Assembly (NCBI GenBank): GCA_002390745.1
Contig: DGQK01000062.1
Location: 59,074-117,553, forward strand
Reading direction: 5' to 3'
From: Bacteroidetes bacterium UBA4416
GTDB taxonomy: Bacteria > Bacteroidota > Bacteroidia > B-17B0 > Aurantibacillaceae
DNA: 58,480 bases
This document shows positions 29,057-37,645 of this stretch, in pieces. Position 1 is the first letter of the stretch; every line of letters starts with the position of its first letter. Both the position numbers and the translations under genes were made by a program. A model generated the notes under the pieces. It was given only the letters and a program-made list of their open reading frames with translations, had not been told where the DNA came from and did not search any database.

Positions 29057-30305
29057 CGCGTTGTTCGCCTACTTTTTCAGGGTTGATGATCGGAATATCC
29101 TGCTCCAGCACCTGGCCCGCAACCGAGATCTTCACCCTGTAAGGGCCGGTTGGCAAAGCGCTCAGGTCCATCACATAATACTGCACATTACTCAATGCAA
29201 AGCCTGCAACTTTTTCCTGGAAGCGGTCATACACATCCACCTGCAGCGAGTTCAGGGAATTACCCCCGATCGATAAACTGTATTTGTTATACAACACCGG
29301 AAGCATGGTAATTGTTCCCAACTCGCCCGACAGCTCTTTCGCCCTGGAAATCGCTTTATCTTTCTTTTTTACTTCCCCGCTATACAAAAGCCGGTTATCA
29401 ATGGTGAGCCCCGAATTTTCAAACAGGGCATAATTGTCTTTGTATTTTCCGGAGGTATCGGCTTTACTCCAGATCCTCACATAATCTACGTCGAAGCTGG
29501 CCGGAAACTGTGTTTTCTCCGTAGGGCCGTTCTTCAGACCGTAGCCCTTTTTGGACACACCGTTACTTAGCATGAGCTCTTTGCCTGCCGTAATAATGCC
29601 GCTGTAATAACCCACGGGCGTACCGTTCACAAACCAGGCAATATGATCCGCGCCCCACTCTACCGAAATAATATTCCAGTCTTTGGAAAAAGGCTCGTTG
29701 AGTTTGGTGAAACCGCCAAAGCCTTTTTTAGAATACATGGCCGAGGCGGATGTACAGCCATTTGTACAAGGCACGCCTGTATAGGCCTGGTCAGCCGCCT
29801 CACCGTTTGCCGAAAACAACACAATGGATTCATTGCCGCCGGTAAGGGTCAGCGACGGCCACACGCCTTTCTGATCGCTGGCTTTGAAGCGCATTTCAAA
29901 ATAGCCCGGCTTGTATAAGACATGGCTGCTTAGCAAAGCTCCTGAATAGGCAAACTGGTATTCGCCGTTGGCATTGAGTGCTTTTTTATTTTTTTCAAGG
30001 TATGCCTTCTCCTCTGCATCAGGCTCTGCTTTTGCAGTAATGGTCTCTTTGTTGCTTAACAGAGAAATAAAGCCTCTGTTGTACCGGATGTTATCGGCTT
30101 TGTAATACAGGTCGGGGCCGATGTGATAGGGACGCAGAGAACTGATGGACTTCCAGATATCCGGATTTACTTTAACATCATTAAATTCATCGGTTTGTGC
30201 CAGGTACCACGTTTGCGAGCTACCGCTTTTAACCTGCCACATCACCTGCGAACTAAGCGTGGCTGTAAGAGCCAGCAAGAAACCTGTAATAACTGAACGT
30301 TTCAT
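29046..30305 (-). CDS. GH16-like concanavalin-fold protein with degenerate active site
   Basis: Signal peptide about 1-20, then a LamG/ConA-like jelly-roll domain matching glycoside hydrolase family 16 in outline: QTDEFNDVKVNPDIW near 37-51, GYFEMRFKASDQKGVWPSLTL near 134-154, WNIISVEWGADHIAWFVNG and FDVDYVRIW. The family catalytic motif E-x-D-x-x-E is replaced by E159-S-I161-V-L-F164, so the assisting Asp and acid/base Glu are lost. It probably binds rather than cleaves polysaccharide. The C-terminal ~120 residues are beta-rich and resemble those of the divergent paralogue at 30441-31661. Confidence 0.78.
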   Translation of the reverse strand: MKRSVITGFLLALTATLSSQVMWQVKSGSSQTWYLAQTDEFNDVKVNPDIWKSISSLRPYHIGPDLYYKADNIRYNRGFISLLSNKETITAKAEPDAEEKAYLEKNKKALNANGEYQFAYSGALLSSHVLYKPGYFEMRFKASDQKGVWPSLTLTGGNESIVLFSANGEAADQAYTGVPCTNGCTSASAMYSKKGFGGFTKLNEPFSKDWNIISVEWGADHIAWFVNGTPVGYYSGIITAGKELMLSNGVSKKGYGLKNGPTEKTQFPASFDVDYVRIWSKADTSGKYKDNYALFENSGLTIDNRLLYSGEVKKKDKAISRAKELSGELGTITMLPVLYNKYSLSIGGNSLNSLQVDVYDRFQEKVAGFALSNVQYYVMDLSALPTGPYRVKISVAGQVLEQDIPIINPEKVGEQRDGK

Positions 30306-30440
30306 AAACTAAATTTAAGTCATTCAAAAATACCAATAATTTCCGGCTCAGGGCGCGGAGCGTTATTATATATTGTTAATCCATACGCCGTACAGATAAA
30401 TCGTATTCTTGTTTTTTGATGTATCTTGGTCCCAACAATC

Positions 30441-31661
30441 ATGAATCGTTTCCTCAAAATTTCATTTCTGGCCGCAGCGTTGCATCTTTACAACACCCTC
30501 AGTGCCCAACGGCTCTGGCAGTTCAATAAGGATACGATCATTACCTGGTATTATGCCGACGGGGATGAGTTTGAGCAGAATACACCCGATATCCAGAAGT
30601 GGAGCTACTGGTATGGCTGGAGCCGCAGTATTTTCTCACAAAAGGAGCAGGAGTATTATACCGATGGAAAAAACCTGGAATTAAAAAACGGCTGCCTGAA
30701 CCTCTTTGCTGTCAGAGAAGATACAATAGCCCGTATGGTTGACTGGTTGCCCGATTCGGATTCAATGATACTTGACGGAAAATTTTATGGACTTAATAAA
30801 CGGCTCTTCCACTACACTTCCGGAATGATTCAATCCAGGAAAACGTACAAATATGGCTATTTCGAAGCAAGGTTCAGGATCCCGGAAGAAAAGGGCTACT
30901 GGCCGGCATTCTGGCTTTATGGCGGCACACCAAATGAAGAGATTGACTGGATGGAGTTGAAAACGGAAAAGAAAAATGCGATTCATGTAGGGCGACACAG
31001 CCAGAAGAAAGAAGAAAACAAGCTTCGCGATGTCTTTCGTAAAAAATGGTGGGGCGACTGGGTCTATTTTAAAGGCGATCTGAGCAAAGGTTATCATGTG
31101 ATTGCCGGCGAATGGACCCCGGAATACGTCAAATATTTTCTTAACGGGGAGTGCATCGCCTACAGTAAAGTTCCGCTGCATGAAGAAAAAGTGTTATGCG
31201 CTAACCTTGCTGTACCCGGCAAAGACGGCTCTTTCCATCCAGCCCCCGACCCTGCCATCATGCACTCCGGAAATTTCACCATCGATTATATCCGGGTATG
31301 GACAAGCGACCAGAATGCTGAAAAGTCCTTTCCGCAAATGACGTTTAAAGAAAGAAGCGATACAGCAGCCATCACAAAGCTGACCTCGAAAACCAAATTT
31401 CTCTACGGCAAACGCTCCGAGCATACAAACGAAGGCTTTGTTTTATCTTTAGTGCCATACGGCCACGGCGTTTATAATTTACAGGCTCTTGGGAAAGACA
31501 TTCCTGCCGATGCTCAATTTTCTGTAAGTGATGGTTATTTTAATTCATCGCAAGCTCTGAAATACGGCGCCAATCTGTTCTCCATTCGCAAGGGGCAACA
31601 GCAGGCGACATTAACGGTTGAATGCTACGGCAAAAAACTTGCTTACGCTATCCTTCCTTAG
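30441..31661 (+). CDS. Secreted GH16-family glycoside hydrolase
   Basis: Endo-acting beta-glucanase/galactanase-type family. Signal peptide MNRFLKISFLAAALHL...LSAQ. The catalytic motif is intact: E167-I-D169-W-M-E172 (nucleophile, assisting Asp, acid/base). Supporting strands GYFEARFRIPEEKGYWPAFWLYG, EWTPEYVKYFLNG and FTIDYIRVW are present. The ATG at 30441 is preferred over an upstream TTG at 30426 because it yields a signal peptide. It is divergent from a catalytically degraded paralogue and ends 3 bases from a convergent glycosyltransferase gene. The polymer substrate cannot be read from the sequence. Confidence 0.87.
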   Translation: MNRFLKISFLAAALHLYNTLSAQRLWQFNKDTIITWYYADGDEFEQNTPDIQKWSYWYGWSRSIFSQKEQEYYTDGKNLELKNGCLNLFAVREDTIARMVDWLPDSDSMILDGKFYGLNKRLFHYTSGMIQSRKTYKYGYFEARFRIPEEKGYWPAFWLYGGTPNEEIDWMELKTEKKNAIHVGRHSQKKEENKLRDVFRKKWWGDWVYFKGDLSKGYHVIAGEWTPEYVKYFLNGECIAYSKVPLHEEKVLCANLAVPGKDGSFHPAPDPAIMHSGNFTIDYIRVWTSDQNAEKSFPQMTFKERSDTAAITKLTSKTKFLYGKRSEHTNEGFVLSLVPYGHGVYNLQALGKDIPADAQFSVSDGYFNSSQALKYGANLFSIRKGQQQATLTVECYGKKLAYAILP

Positions 31662-31664
31662 CAT

Positions 31665-33107
31665 TTACTTTCTTTCGTAAAGGCTAAAGCCTGATGCAAA
31701 TTGCCTGACAAAACGGTAACGGGAGAGCCAGTCTGTTTTTGAAGGATCTTTTACCAAAAGGTAGTTTCGGTATGTTTTGGTTGGATCAAGGTATACGCGA
31801 TGATAGCGTTGCAGGTAAAACTGGTAGTTCCAGGTGCAATACACATCCATATCCACATTGATCGTTCCTTCCCGCTCCATCAGGGTTCCCAGTTCATGCA
31901 CTTCGTTAAGCACAGCTTCGTCGCGACTGAATTTTCCTGCCGAACAGATAACCCATACAACAGAAGCCACTGACAGCAAAAGACTCAGCCATTTAAACAT
32001 GCTATAAAATACATGCTGCACATTGAACCTACAACTTGGAAAAAAGCCGAGGATCAATGCCGAAAAGGCCAGTGCGTAAAAGCTTAGCGAAGGCATAAAG
32101 TAAAACCCCTTCTGCACCATCGTCAGCATAATCGGCATGGAGCCGCAAAAGCCCATGAGCAGGAAAAACCAAAACCAACGGAGGCCCTCATTCCTGGCGG
32201 GCAGGAGCTTCCTGATACGTTGTATGCTAAAAGCGCCTGCAACGATGATGAGCACTGGAAGCAGTTGTGATACCAGGTCGAAAAGCAGCTCAAAACGATT
32301 GCTTGTAGTCGGCGTTTGCTCAATGCGGTTGAGAAGCCTTTCTTTAAAATAAAAATTCAGCATATAATTTGCCGAAGGGCTGGTCAGGTAAACTACCATG
32401 AACAGAGTGGCGAACACTGCAATCGTTATCCCTGTATAAAGAAATGCTTTTCCTAAGGAAAGTTTCCGGTGCGTAAGCGCGAACACCAGGTACAAAGCCA
32501 TGGGAAACAAAGCCACAAGACCTTTCGTTAAAAAACCTGCATATAACAGAACGGCCGACAACACCAGGTAATGATACTTCTTTGTTTGTTCGTCCAGCAC
32601 AAAGCGAAGCCCAAAATATACAGAAGTGAGCACAAACAGCGACACCTGGATTTCGATCATATTATTCTGAAAACACCAGAAGCAAACCGGCGTAATAGTC
32701 CAGAGCAGCACAGGCAGCCAGCCGAACGATTTTTTATCATGATCTTTTCCATAGATCAGCTTCCACAGGCGGTAGATGAATCCTGCATTCAAAAGCCAGA
32801 ACACAGCGCAGAATATTTTTTCGGCATAAGCGCCGGCGCCGGGAATACGAAAGAACCAGGATTCGACCCAGTAGAACAAGGGCGGATGCTCAAAAAAATG
32901 AAATGCACCGTTTTGGCACCAAAAAGGACTTAAAAAGGGAAACCAAAAGCTACCATAGCCTTCCGCCAGGTTTTTCGATACACAGGCATATTGAATTCCA
33001 TCCATGAACATACCTTGCTGCACAAGCCCTGCTGCAAGCACAAACATGACCACAGAAAACAGAAACACGTAAAACGGAAAGGAAGGATATCGTTTAAAAA
33101 AACTCAA
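31665..33107 (-). CDS. GT39/ArnT-like polytopic glycosyltransferase
   Basis: About 11-12 membrane helices with the GT-C fold. The first periplasmic loop carries the acidic MFMDGIQYACVSKNLAEGYG and, further on, HFFEHPPLFYWVESWF, the pattern of protein-mannosyltransferase/ArnT family enzymes that use polyprenyl-phosphate sugars at the outer face of the inner membrane. No ATG precedes the first helix; TTG at 33107 is the only start compatible with it, with an in-frame stop at 33134-33132. The acceptor could be lipid A or a protein. Confidence 0.82.
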   Translation of the reverse strand: MSFFKRYPSFPFYVFLFSVVMFVLAAGLVQQGMFMDGIQYACVSKNLAEGYGSFWFPFLSPFWCQNGAFHFFEHPPLFYWVESWFFRIPGAGAYAEKIFCAVFWLLNAGFIYRLWKLIYGKDHDKKSFGWLPVLLWTITPVCFWCFQNNMIEIQVSLFVLTSVYFGLRFVLDEQTKKYHYLVLSAVLLYAGFLTKGLVALFPMALYLVFALTHRKLSLGKAFLYTGITIAVFATLFMVVYLTSPSANYMLNFYFKERLLNRIEQTPTTSNRFELLFDLVSQLLPVLIIVAGAFSIQRIRKLLPARNEGLRWFWFFLLMGFCGSMPIMLTMVQKGFYFMPSLSFYALAFSALILGFFPSCRFNVQHVFYSMFKWLSLLLSVASVVWVICSAGKFSRDEAVLNEVHELGTLMEREGTINVDMDVYCTWNYQFYLQRYHRVYLDPTKTYRNYLLVKDPSKTDWLSRYRFVRQFASGFSLYERK

Positions 33108-33184
33108 AACAACAAGGCTGGAACCGCTTAGTTACGCATTTAATTTATTGATGAAAAATATGCTTAAAAATACGCTTAAAATGA

Positions 33185-33192
33185 TAATTTTG
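33185..33192 (+). promoter_or_regulatory. -7 box for the E1 gene
   Basis: TAATTTTG fits TAnnTTTG, 18 bases before the ATG. No TTG at the expected distance. The surrounding sequence is strongly A/T-rich. Confidence 0.4.
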
Positions 33193-33210
33193 CTAAAAAT
33201 ATAAAAGCTC

Positions 33211-35211
33211 ATGATCACCGCTGAATCTCCGGTAAAATTTGACCGTCGCAAACATAAAGACGATATTCTCTTACAACTTTACAAAAATATTTTAACGCCC
33301 CGCATGATCGAGGAAAAAATGCTTCTTCTGCTGCGCCAGGGCCGGATTGCCAAATGGTTCAGCGGAATCGGCCAGGAGGCTATCTCCGTGGGTGTAGCTA
33401 CCGCGCTCAACCGCGATGAGTTCATTTTGCCCATGCACCGCAACCTCGGCGTGTTCACCACCCGCGGCATCCCGATGAACCGTTTATTTTCGCAGTTCCA
33501 GGGTAAGCCAAGCGGCTTCACGCAGGGCCGCGACCGCTCTTTCCACTTCGGCACGCAGGAATACAACATCGTGGGAATGATCTCTCACCTGGGTCCCCAA
33601 CTGGGCGTAGCCGACGGAATTGCCTTAGCCAATAAGCTCCGCAACGACAAAAAAGTAACGGTGGTATTCAGCGGCGACGGTGGCGCAAGCGAAGGCGACT
33701 TCCACGAAAGCCTGAATACGGCTGCCGTATGGGACCTGCCGGTGATCTTCGTGATCGAGAACAATGGCTACGGCTTATCAACGCCGAGCAATGAGCAGTT
33801 CCGCTGTAAGTCTTTTGCCGATAAGGCCATTGGCTACGGCATGGAAGGCATTACGGTAGATGGCAACAACGTGTTGAAAGTCTATGAAACGGTTAAAAAC
33901 CTGGCAGAGTCCATTCGCGAAAACCCACGCCCTGTGCTCCTGGAATGTGTCACCTTCCGGATGCGCGGACACGAAGAGGCCTCAGGCACAAAATACGTTC
34001 CTAAAGAATTATTTGAAGTATGGGGAAGAAAAGACCCTGTGAACAATTTCGAGAAATTCCTGATCGATGAAGGCGTGCTGACGGAAGAGATTATTGAAAA
34101 GCTGCGCGCGGATATTAAACAGGATATTGAGCAGGGCCTCGAAAAAACCTTTGCCGAAACATTGCCTCCGCCGGATACCAACAAAGAGCTTTCGGAAATG
34201 TATGCGCCTTTCAGCACAACGGATACGTCCGCTGCTGCCGGCTCCAAAACAAACAAGCGCCTCATCGATGCCATCTCCGACGGCTTGCGCCTGGCCATGC
34301 GCAGGCATGAGAACCTGGTGCTGATGGGACAGGACATTGCCGATTACGGCGGTGTGTTTAAAATTACCGAAGGTTTTGTGGAAGAGTTTGGGAAAGCCCG
34401 TGTACGCAATACACCCTTGTGCGAATCCGCTATCCTTGGCGCCGGCTTTGGCTTGTCTATCAATAAGCACAAAGCGATGGTGGAAATGCAGTTTGCGGAT
34501 TTCGTGAGCGAAGGGATGACCCAGATCGTGAACAACCTTGCCAAATCGCATTACCGCTGGGGCCAGAATGCCAATGTGGTGGTGCGGATGCCGACGGGAG
34601 CAGGTGTTGCTGCCGGTCCTTTCCACAGCCAGAGCAACGAGATGTGGTTCTTTAAAACACCGGGATTAAAAATTGCCTATCCCGCTTTTCCTTCCGATGC
34701 AAAGGGCTTACTGATCACCGCATTCGAAGATCCGAACCCGGTGATGTTCTTTGAGCACAAAGCGCTATACCGCAGCGTGAGCGAGGATATCCCGGATGAC
34801 TATTACACCATCCCATTCGGGAAAGCCCGTTTGGTAAAAGAAGGAAACGCTGTCACGATCGTGACGTACGGGCTGGGCGTACACTGGGCGTTGGAATTAC
34901 TGAATGCGCATCCGGAGATTTCCGCCGACCTGATCGACCTGAGAACCCTGGCACCATTGGATACTGAAGCGATCTATGCATCTGTGAAGAAAACAGGACG
35001 CGCATTTATTTTGCACGAAGATACACTGACGGGTGGAATCGGCGGCGAGCTGAGCGCCCTCATCACCGAGCATTGCTTTGAATACCTTGATGCGCCTGTG
35101 ATGCGCGAAGGAAGCCTCGACACGCCGGTACCGATGAATGCCGACCTTGAGATCAACTTCCTGCCGAAAGAACGCTTCAAAGAAAAACTGATGAAGCTGC
35201 TTAGCTACTAA
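33211..35211 (+). CDS. 2-oxoacid dehydrogenase E1 component, fused alpha and beta subunits
   Basis: Thiamine-dependent decarboxylase of a branched-chain or related 2-oxoacid dehydrogenase complex. The alpha part (1-340) has the TPP motif GDGGASEGDFHESLNTAA...IENNGYGLSTP; the beta part (about 350-666) has a pyrimidine-binding domain (MGQDIADYGGVF, VEMQFADFVSEG, GAGVAAGPFHSQSNEMW) and a transketolase C-terminal domain (GLGVHWALELL, HEDTLTGGIGGELSALI). The residue range suits 2-oxoisovalerate dehydrogenase fusions common in Bacteroidota. No E2 or E3 gene is nearby. Confidence 0.9.
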   Translation: MITAESPVKFDRRKHKDDILLQLYKNILTPRMIEEKMLLLLRQGRIAKWFSGIGQEAISVGVATALNRDEFILPMHRNLGVFTTRGIPMNRLFSQFQGKPSGFTQGRDRSFHFGTQEYNIVGMISHLGPQLGVADGIALANKLRNDKKVTVVFSGDGGASEGDFHESLNTAAVWDLPVIFVIENNGYGLSTPSNEQFRCKSFADKAIGYGMEGITVDGNNVLKVYETVKNLAESIRENPRPVLLECVTFRMRGHEEASGTKYVPKELFEVWGRKDPVNNFEKFLIDEGVLTEEIIEKLRADIKQDIEQGLEKTFAETLPPPDTNKELSEMYAPFSTTDTSAAAGSKTNKRLIDAISDGLRLAMRRHENLVLMGQDIADYGGVFKITEGFVEEFGKARVRNTPLCESAILGAGFGLSINKHKAMVEMQFADFVSEGMTQIVNNLAKSHYRWGQNANVVVRMPTGAGVAAGPFHSQSNEMWFFKTPGLKIAYPAFPSDAKGLLITAFEDPNPVMFFEHKALYRSVSEDIPDDYYTIPFGKARLVKEGNAVTIVTYGLGVHWALELLNAHPEISADLIDLRTLAPLDTEAIYASVKKTGRAFILHEDTLTGGIGGELSALITEHCFEYLDAPVMREGSLDTPVPMNADLEINFLPKERFKEKLMKLLSY

Positions 35212-35235
35212 ATACTGTTCACTGTCCACAAACTT

Positions 35236-35262
35236 AAAGGATGCTTAGCGGCATCCTTTTTT
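35236..35262 (+). terminator. Terminator after the E1 gene
   Basis: AAAGGATGC - TTAGCG - GCATCCTTT followed by TTT, starting 24 bases after the stop codon. The remaining gap to 35457 holds a second small palindrome, AAACCC ... GGGTTT at 35341-35360, and nothing else recognisable. Confidence 0.82.
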
Positions 35263-35456
35263 CGTTTATCATTCCGCGCTCCGGCTCCCTGATAACAGGT
35301 AACTAAAGCTCTTCCCCGCGCGTTGATTGCCCGCAGGCATAAACCCAGTTATCCGGGTTTAGCAGCCATTTATGAGTTTATCCCGGCCAGTTATCAGGCC
35401 GCGATGGTTTTACCATTTCCCTTGCAGGATATTGCAGGTACTTAAAAAAACAAATC

Positions 35457-36743
35457 ATGATGACCAAATTTTTATGCTTGTTTCTAGCAGCTGCACTCAG
35501 CCACTCCCTCTTTTCGCAAACCACCTGGATCCCAACCGCTTCACCACAAACAGACCGCTATGACGATATCTATTTCATATCGCCTGATACCGGCTGGGCG
35601 GTAGGCACCCTGGCGGGCAACGGCCGGATCCTTCGCACCACCAACGGCGGCGCTACCTGGCAAACTCAAAAGAACATCAGCACCTACATGAGAAGCATTG
35701 AGTTTGCCGACAAGAATACCGGCTATGCCGGTGGCCTTGGCCAAAGCGGAACAACTATTTTTTATAAAACGACAGACGGCGGAGTCAACTGGACCAACAT
35801 TTCCAGCGTCATTACGGGAAGCAACGCCGGCATTTGCGGCATTTGCTGCGTGAATACCAGCATCACCTACGCGGTGGGCGTATGGGCCTCTCCCGCCTAT
35901 GTGATCAAGTCTGTCGACGGAGGCAATACCTGGACTTACACCGACATGTCGGCCTATGCCAAAAGCCTGATCGATGTCCAGTTTACCGACGCCAACAACG
36001 GATATGTGACAGGAGAAAGCAATATCAATTCAGAAGGTGCCGTGATCCTGAAAACAACGGATGGCGGAAGCACATGGACCAAAGTGTTTATGAGCTACGG
36101 ACCCGGCGAAAGGCTGTGGAAGATCCAGAACCTCGACGGGCAGAACTGGTTTGCCTGCATAGAATCGGCAGTCGCTGACTTTAATGATACCACTACTAAT
36201 TTTTTCCTGAAAAGCACCGATGGAGGAAACAGTTGGGTGGTAAAACCGGCGCCGCGCTCCAACTACCTGCAGGGCATTGGCTTTATGGATACTCAAAGGG
36301 GCTGGATCGGGAGCACGGAATTATTTGAAACCAACGATGGCGGAAACAGCTGGGCCAAACTCACGAATTATCCCGGGCCCAATGCCTTTAACCGTTTTCA
36401 GAAGATCAATGCAGGCACGGCCTATTTCTCATCAGACATTGTGTATAAGCTGGGCAACACTCTGCCTGTAACATCCATGGCGCCAAAAGAGCATATGAAA
36501 TGGCTCTCTGTTCAGCCCAATCCTGCAAAAGGTGATATTTACTACAAACTCGAGCTGCCTCATAAAACCATGTACGGCGTAAAGATTTACGATGCCAGGG
36601 CCAGCCTGATCCATGAAGAGATCGGCGAGCGGGATAAAGGCACTCACCGCTTCCATACGGGTAAAAAGCTGGCGCCGGGAGTCTATTATGTTTATGTGAT
36701 GTATAATGAGTTTGCAGAGTACGAAAAAGTAATCGTTGAATAA
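35457..36743 (+). CDS. Secreted Asp-box beta-propeller protein with T9SS sorting domain
   Basis: Signal peptide (KFLCLFLAAALSHSLFSQ), then a YCF48/sialidase-like propeller built of repeated blades with Asp-box turns: TTNGGATW, TTDGGVNWT, SVDGGNTWT, TTDGGSTWT, STDGGNSWV and TNDGGNSW. The last ~80 residues (VQPNPAKGDIYYKLEL ... GVYYVYVMYN) form a type A type IX sorting domain. It should reach the cell surface or medium. No sialidase catalytic residues are evident; the ligand is unknown. Confidence 0.86.
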   Translation: MMTKFLCLFLAAALSHSLFSQTTWIPTASPQTDRYDDIYFISPDTGWAVGTLAGNGRILRTTNGGATWQTQKNISTYMRSIEFADKNTGYAGGLGQSGTTIFYKTTDGGVNWTNISSVITGSNAGICGICCVNTSITYAVGVWASPAYVIKSVDGGNTWTYTDMSAYAKSLIDVQFTDANNGYVTGESNINSEGAVILKTTDGGSTWTKVFMSYGPGERLWKIQNLDGQNWFACIESAVADFNDTTTNFFLKSTDGGNSWVVKPAPRSNYLQGIGFMDTQRGWIGSTELFETNDGGNSWAKLTNYPGPNAFNRFQKINAGTAYFSSDIVYKLGNTLPVTSMAPKEHMKWLSVQPNPAKGDIYYKLELPHKTMYGVKIYDARASLIHEEIGERDKGTHRFHTGKKLAPGVYYVYVMYNEFAEYEKVIVE

Positions 36744-36764
36744 TGCGCTTGCAGGGAAATACCT

Positions 36765-36772
36765 TATCTTTG
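36765..36772 (+). promoter_or_regulatory. -7 box for the DUF1572 gene
   Basis: TATCTTTG fits TAnnTTTG, 17 bases before the ATG at 36790; no TTG at the 19-base distance. Confidence 0.4.
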
Positions 36773-36789
36773 AATAAGCCTATTTACCT

Positions 36790-37383
36790 ATGAATGCGAC
36801 AGAAGCCTTTTTAAGCAGCGCAAGGAAACAGTTCCTGTACTACAAAACCCTTGGAGATAAAGCGATGGACCAGCTGCAGGCGGCGCAGCTCTTTTACTCT
36901 GCCAACGAAGATACCAACAGCATTGCGGTGATCGTGAAGCACCTGCATGGCAATATGCTCTCGCGCTGGACGGATTTCCTGACAAGCGACGGAGAAAAGG
37001 AATGGCGGGACAGGGATGGGGAGTTTGAGAGCATGCTGACCGCGCTAAATGCAGAGGATCAAAAAAGTGATCTTTTAAGCCGCTGGAACGAGGGCTGGGC
37101 CTGCCTTTTCAAAGCCCTGGATGAGCTGACGCCGGATCACCTGGCGCAGATCGTTTACATCCGAAACGAAGGGCACACCGTGATGGAAGCTATTAACCGG
37201 CAGCTGGCCCACTACCCTTACCACGTGGGGCAGATCGTGTTTTACGCCAAAATGCTTAAAGAAGGCGACTGGACAAGCCTCTCCATTCCAAGGAACAAAT
37301 CAAAAGATTACAACTCGGATAAGTTCTCGAAAGAAAAGTCGATTAAGAACTTTACGGATGATGAGCTGAGGAAACTTCAATAA
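36790..37383 (+). CDS. DUF1572 (DinB-like four-helix) protein
   Basis: 197 residues, cytosolic, all-helical. The segment SIAVIVKHLHGNMLSRWTDFLTSDGEK and the later INRQLAHYPYHVGQIVFYAKML carry the spaced His residues of the DinB/DUF1572 metal-binding bundle (roughly H57, H60 and H142/H146). The biochemical role is unknown; related DinB proteins include thiol-dependent transferases. No partner gene is evident. Confidence 0.85.
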   Translation: MNATEAFLSSARKQFLYYKTLGDKAMDQLQAAQLFYSANEDTNSIAVIVKHLHGNMLSRWTDFLTSDGEKEWRDRDGEFESMLTALNAEDQKSDLLSRWNEGWACLFKALDELTPDHLAQIVYIRNEGHTVMEAINRQLAHYPYHVGQIVFYAKMLKEGDWTSLSIPRNKSKDYNSDKFSKEKSIKNFTDDELRKLQ

Positions 37384-37412
37384 GTGCCGTGACTTCCCGG
37401 TAGCTTGCGTGA

Positions 37413-37465
37413 GCGATTGAAGCGGAAATCCCCACGCTGTCCGTTACGCGGGATTGAAGCGTAAA
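37413..37465. repeat. Two copies of a GATTGAAGCGnAAA element
   Basis: GCGATTGAAGCGGAAA at 37413-37428 and GGGATTGAAGCGTAAA at 37450-37465, same orientation, 37 bases apart. A small hairpin GCCTCC-TGGC-GGAGGC follows at 37479-37494. The block lies in the DUF1572-pyrG gap and looks like an extragenic dispersed repeat. Confidence 0.5.
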
Positions 37466-37612
37466 GCGCGACTCCGCGGCCTCCTGGCGGAGGCACGCCC
37501 AAACATCATGTTTTAATATTCTAAGGGATGGGGCTCGAAACATGAGGGATTAATTAGCCCAATGTGAGTAAAATGCTGATAAACGCATTCTCTCTATTCC
37601 AAAAAAATTGCT

Positions 37613-37620
37613 TATCTTTG
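37613..37620 (+). promoter_or_regulatory. -7 box of pyrG
   Basis: TATCTTTG fits TAnnTTTG exactly, 22 bases before the ATG at 37643. The predicted start of transcription (~37626) falls inside the left arm of the adjacent palindrome. Confidence 0.5.
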
Positions 37621-37645
37621 CATACAGTTTATAAAAAACTGTATG
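37621..37645 (+). promoter_or_regulatory. Perfect palindrome containing the pyrG start codon
   Basis: CATACAGTTT - ATAAA - AAACTGTATG, ten perfect base pairs with a five-base loop. The ATG of pyrG is the last three bases of the right arm. As DNA it could be an operator just downstream of the -7 box; as RNA it could hide the start codon if transcription begins early enough. Confidence 0.6.

Noticed and set aside
34009..34626. 205-codon minus-strand ORF inside the E1 gene
   Set aside because: Fully antisense to conserved thiamine-enzyme sequence and without recognisable features.
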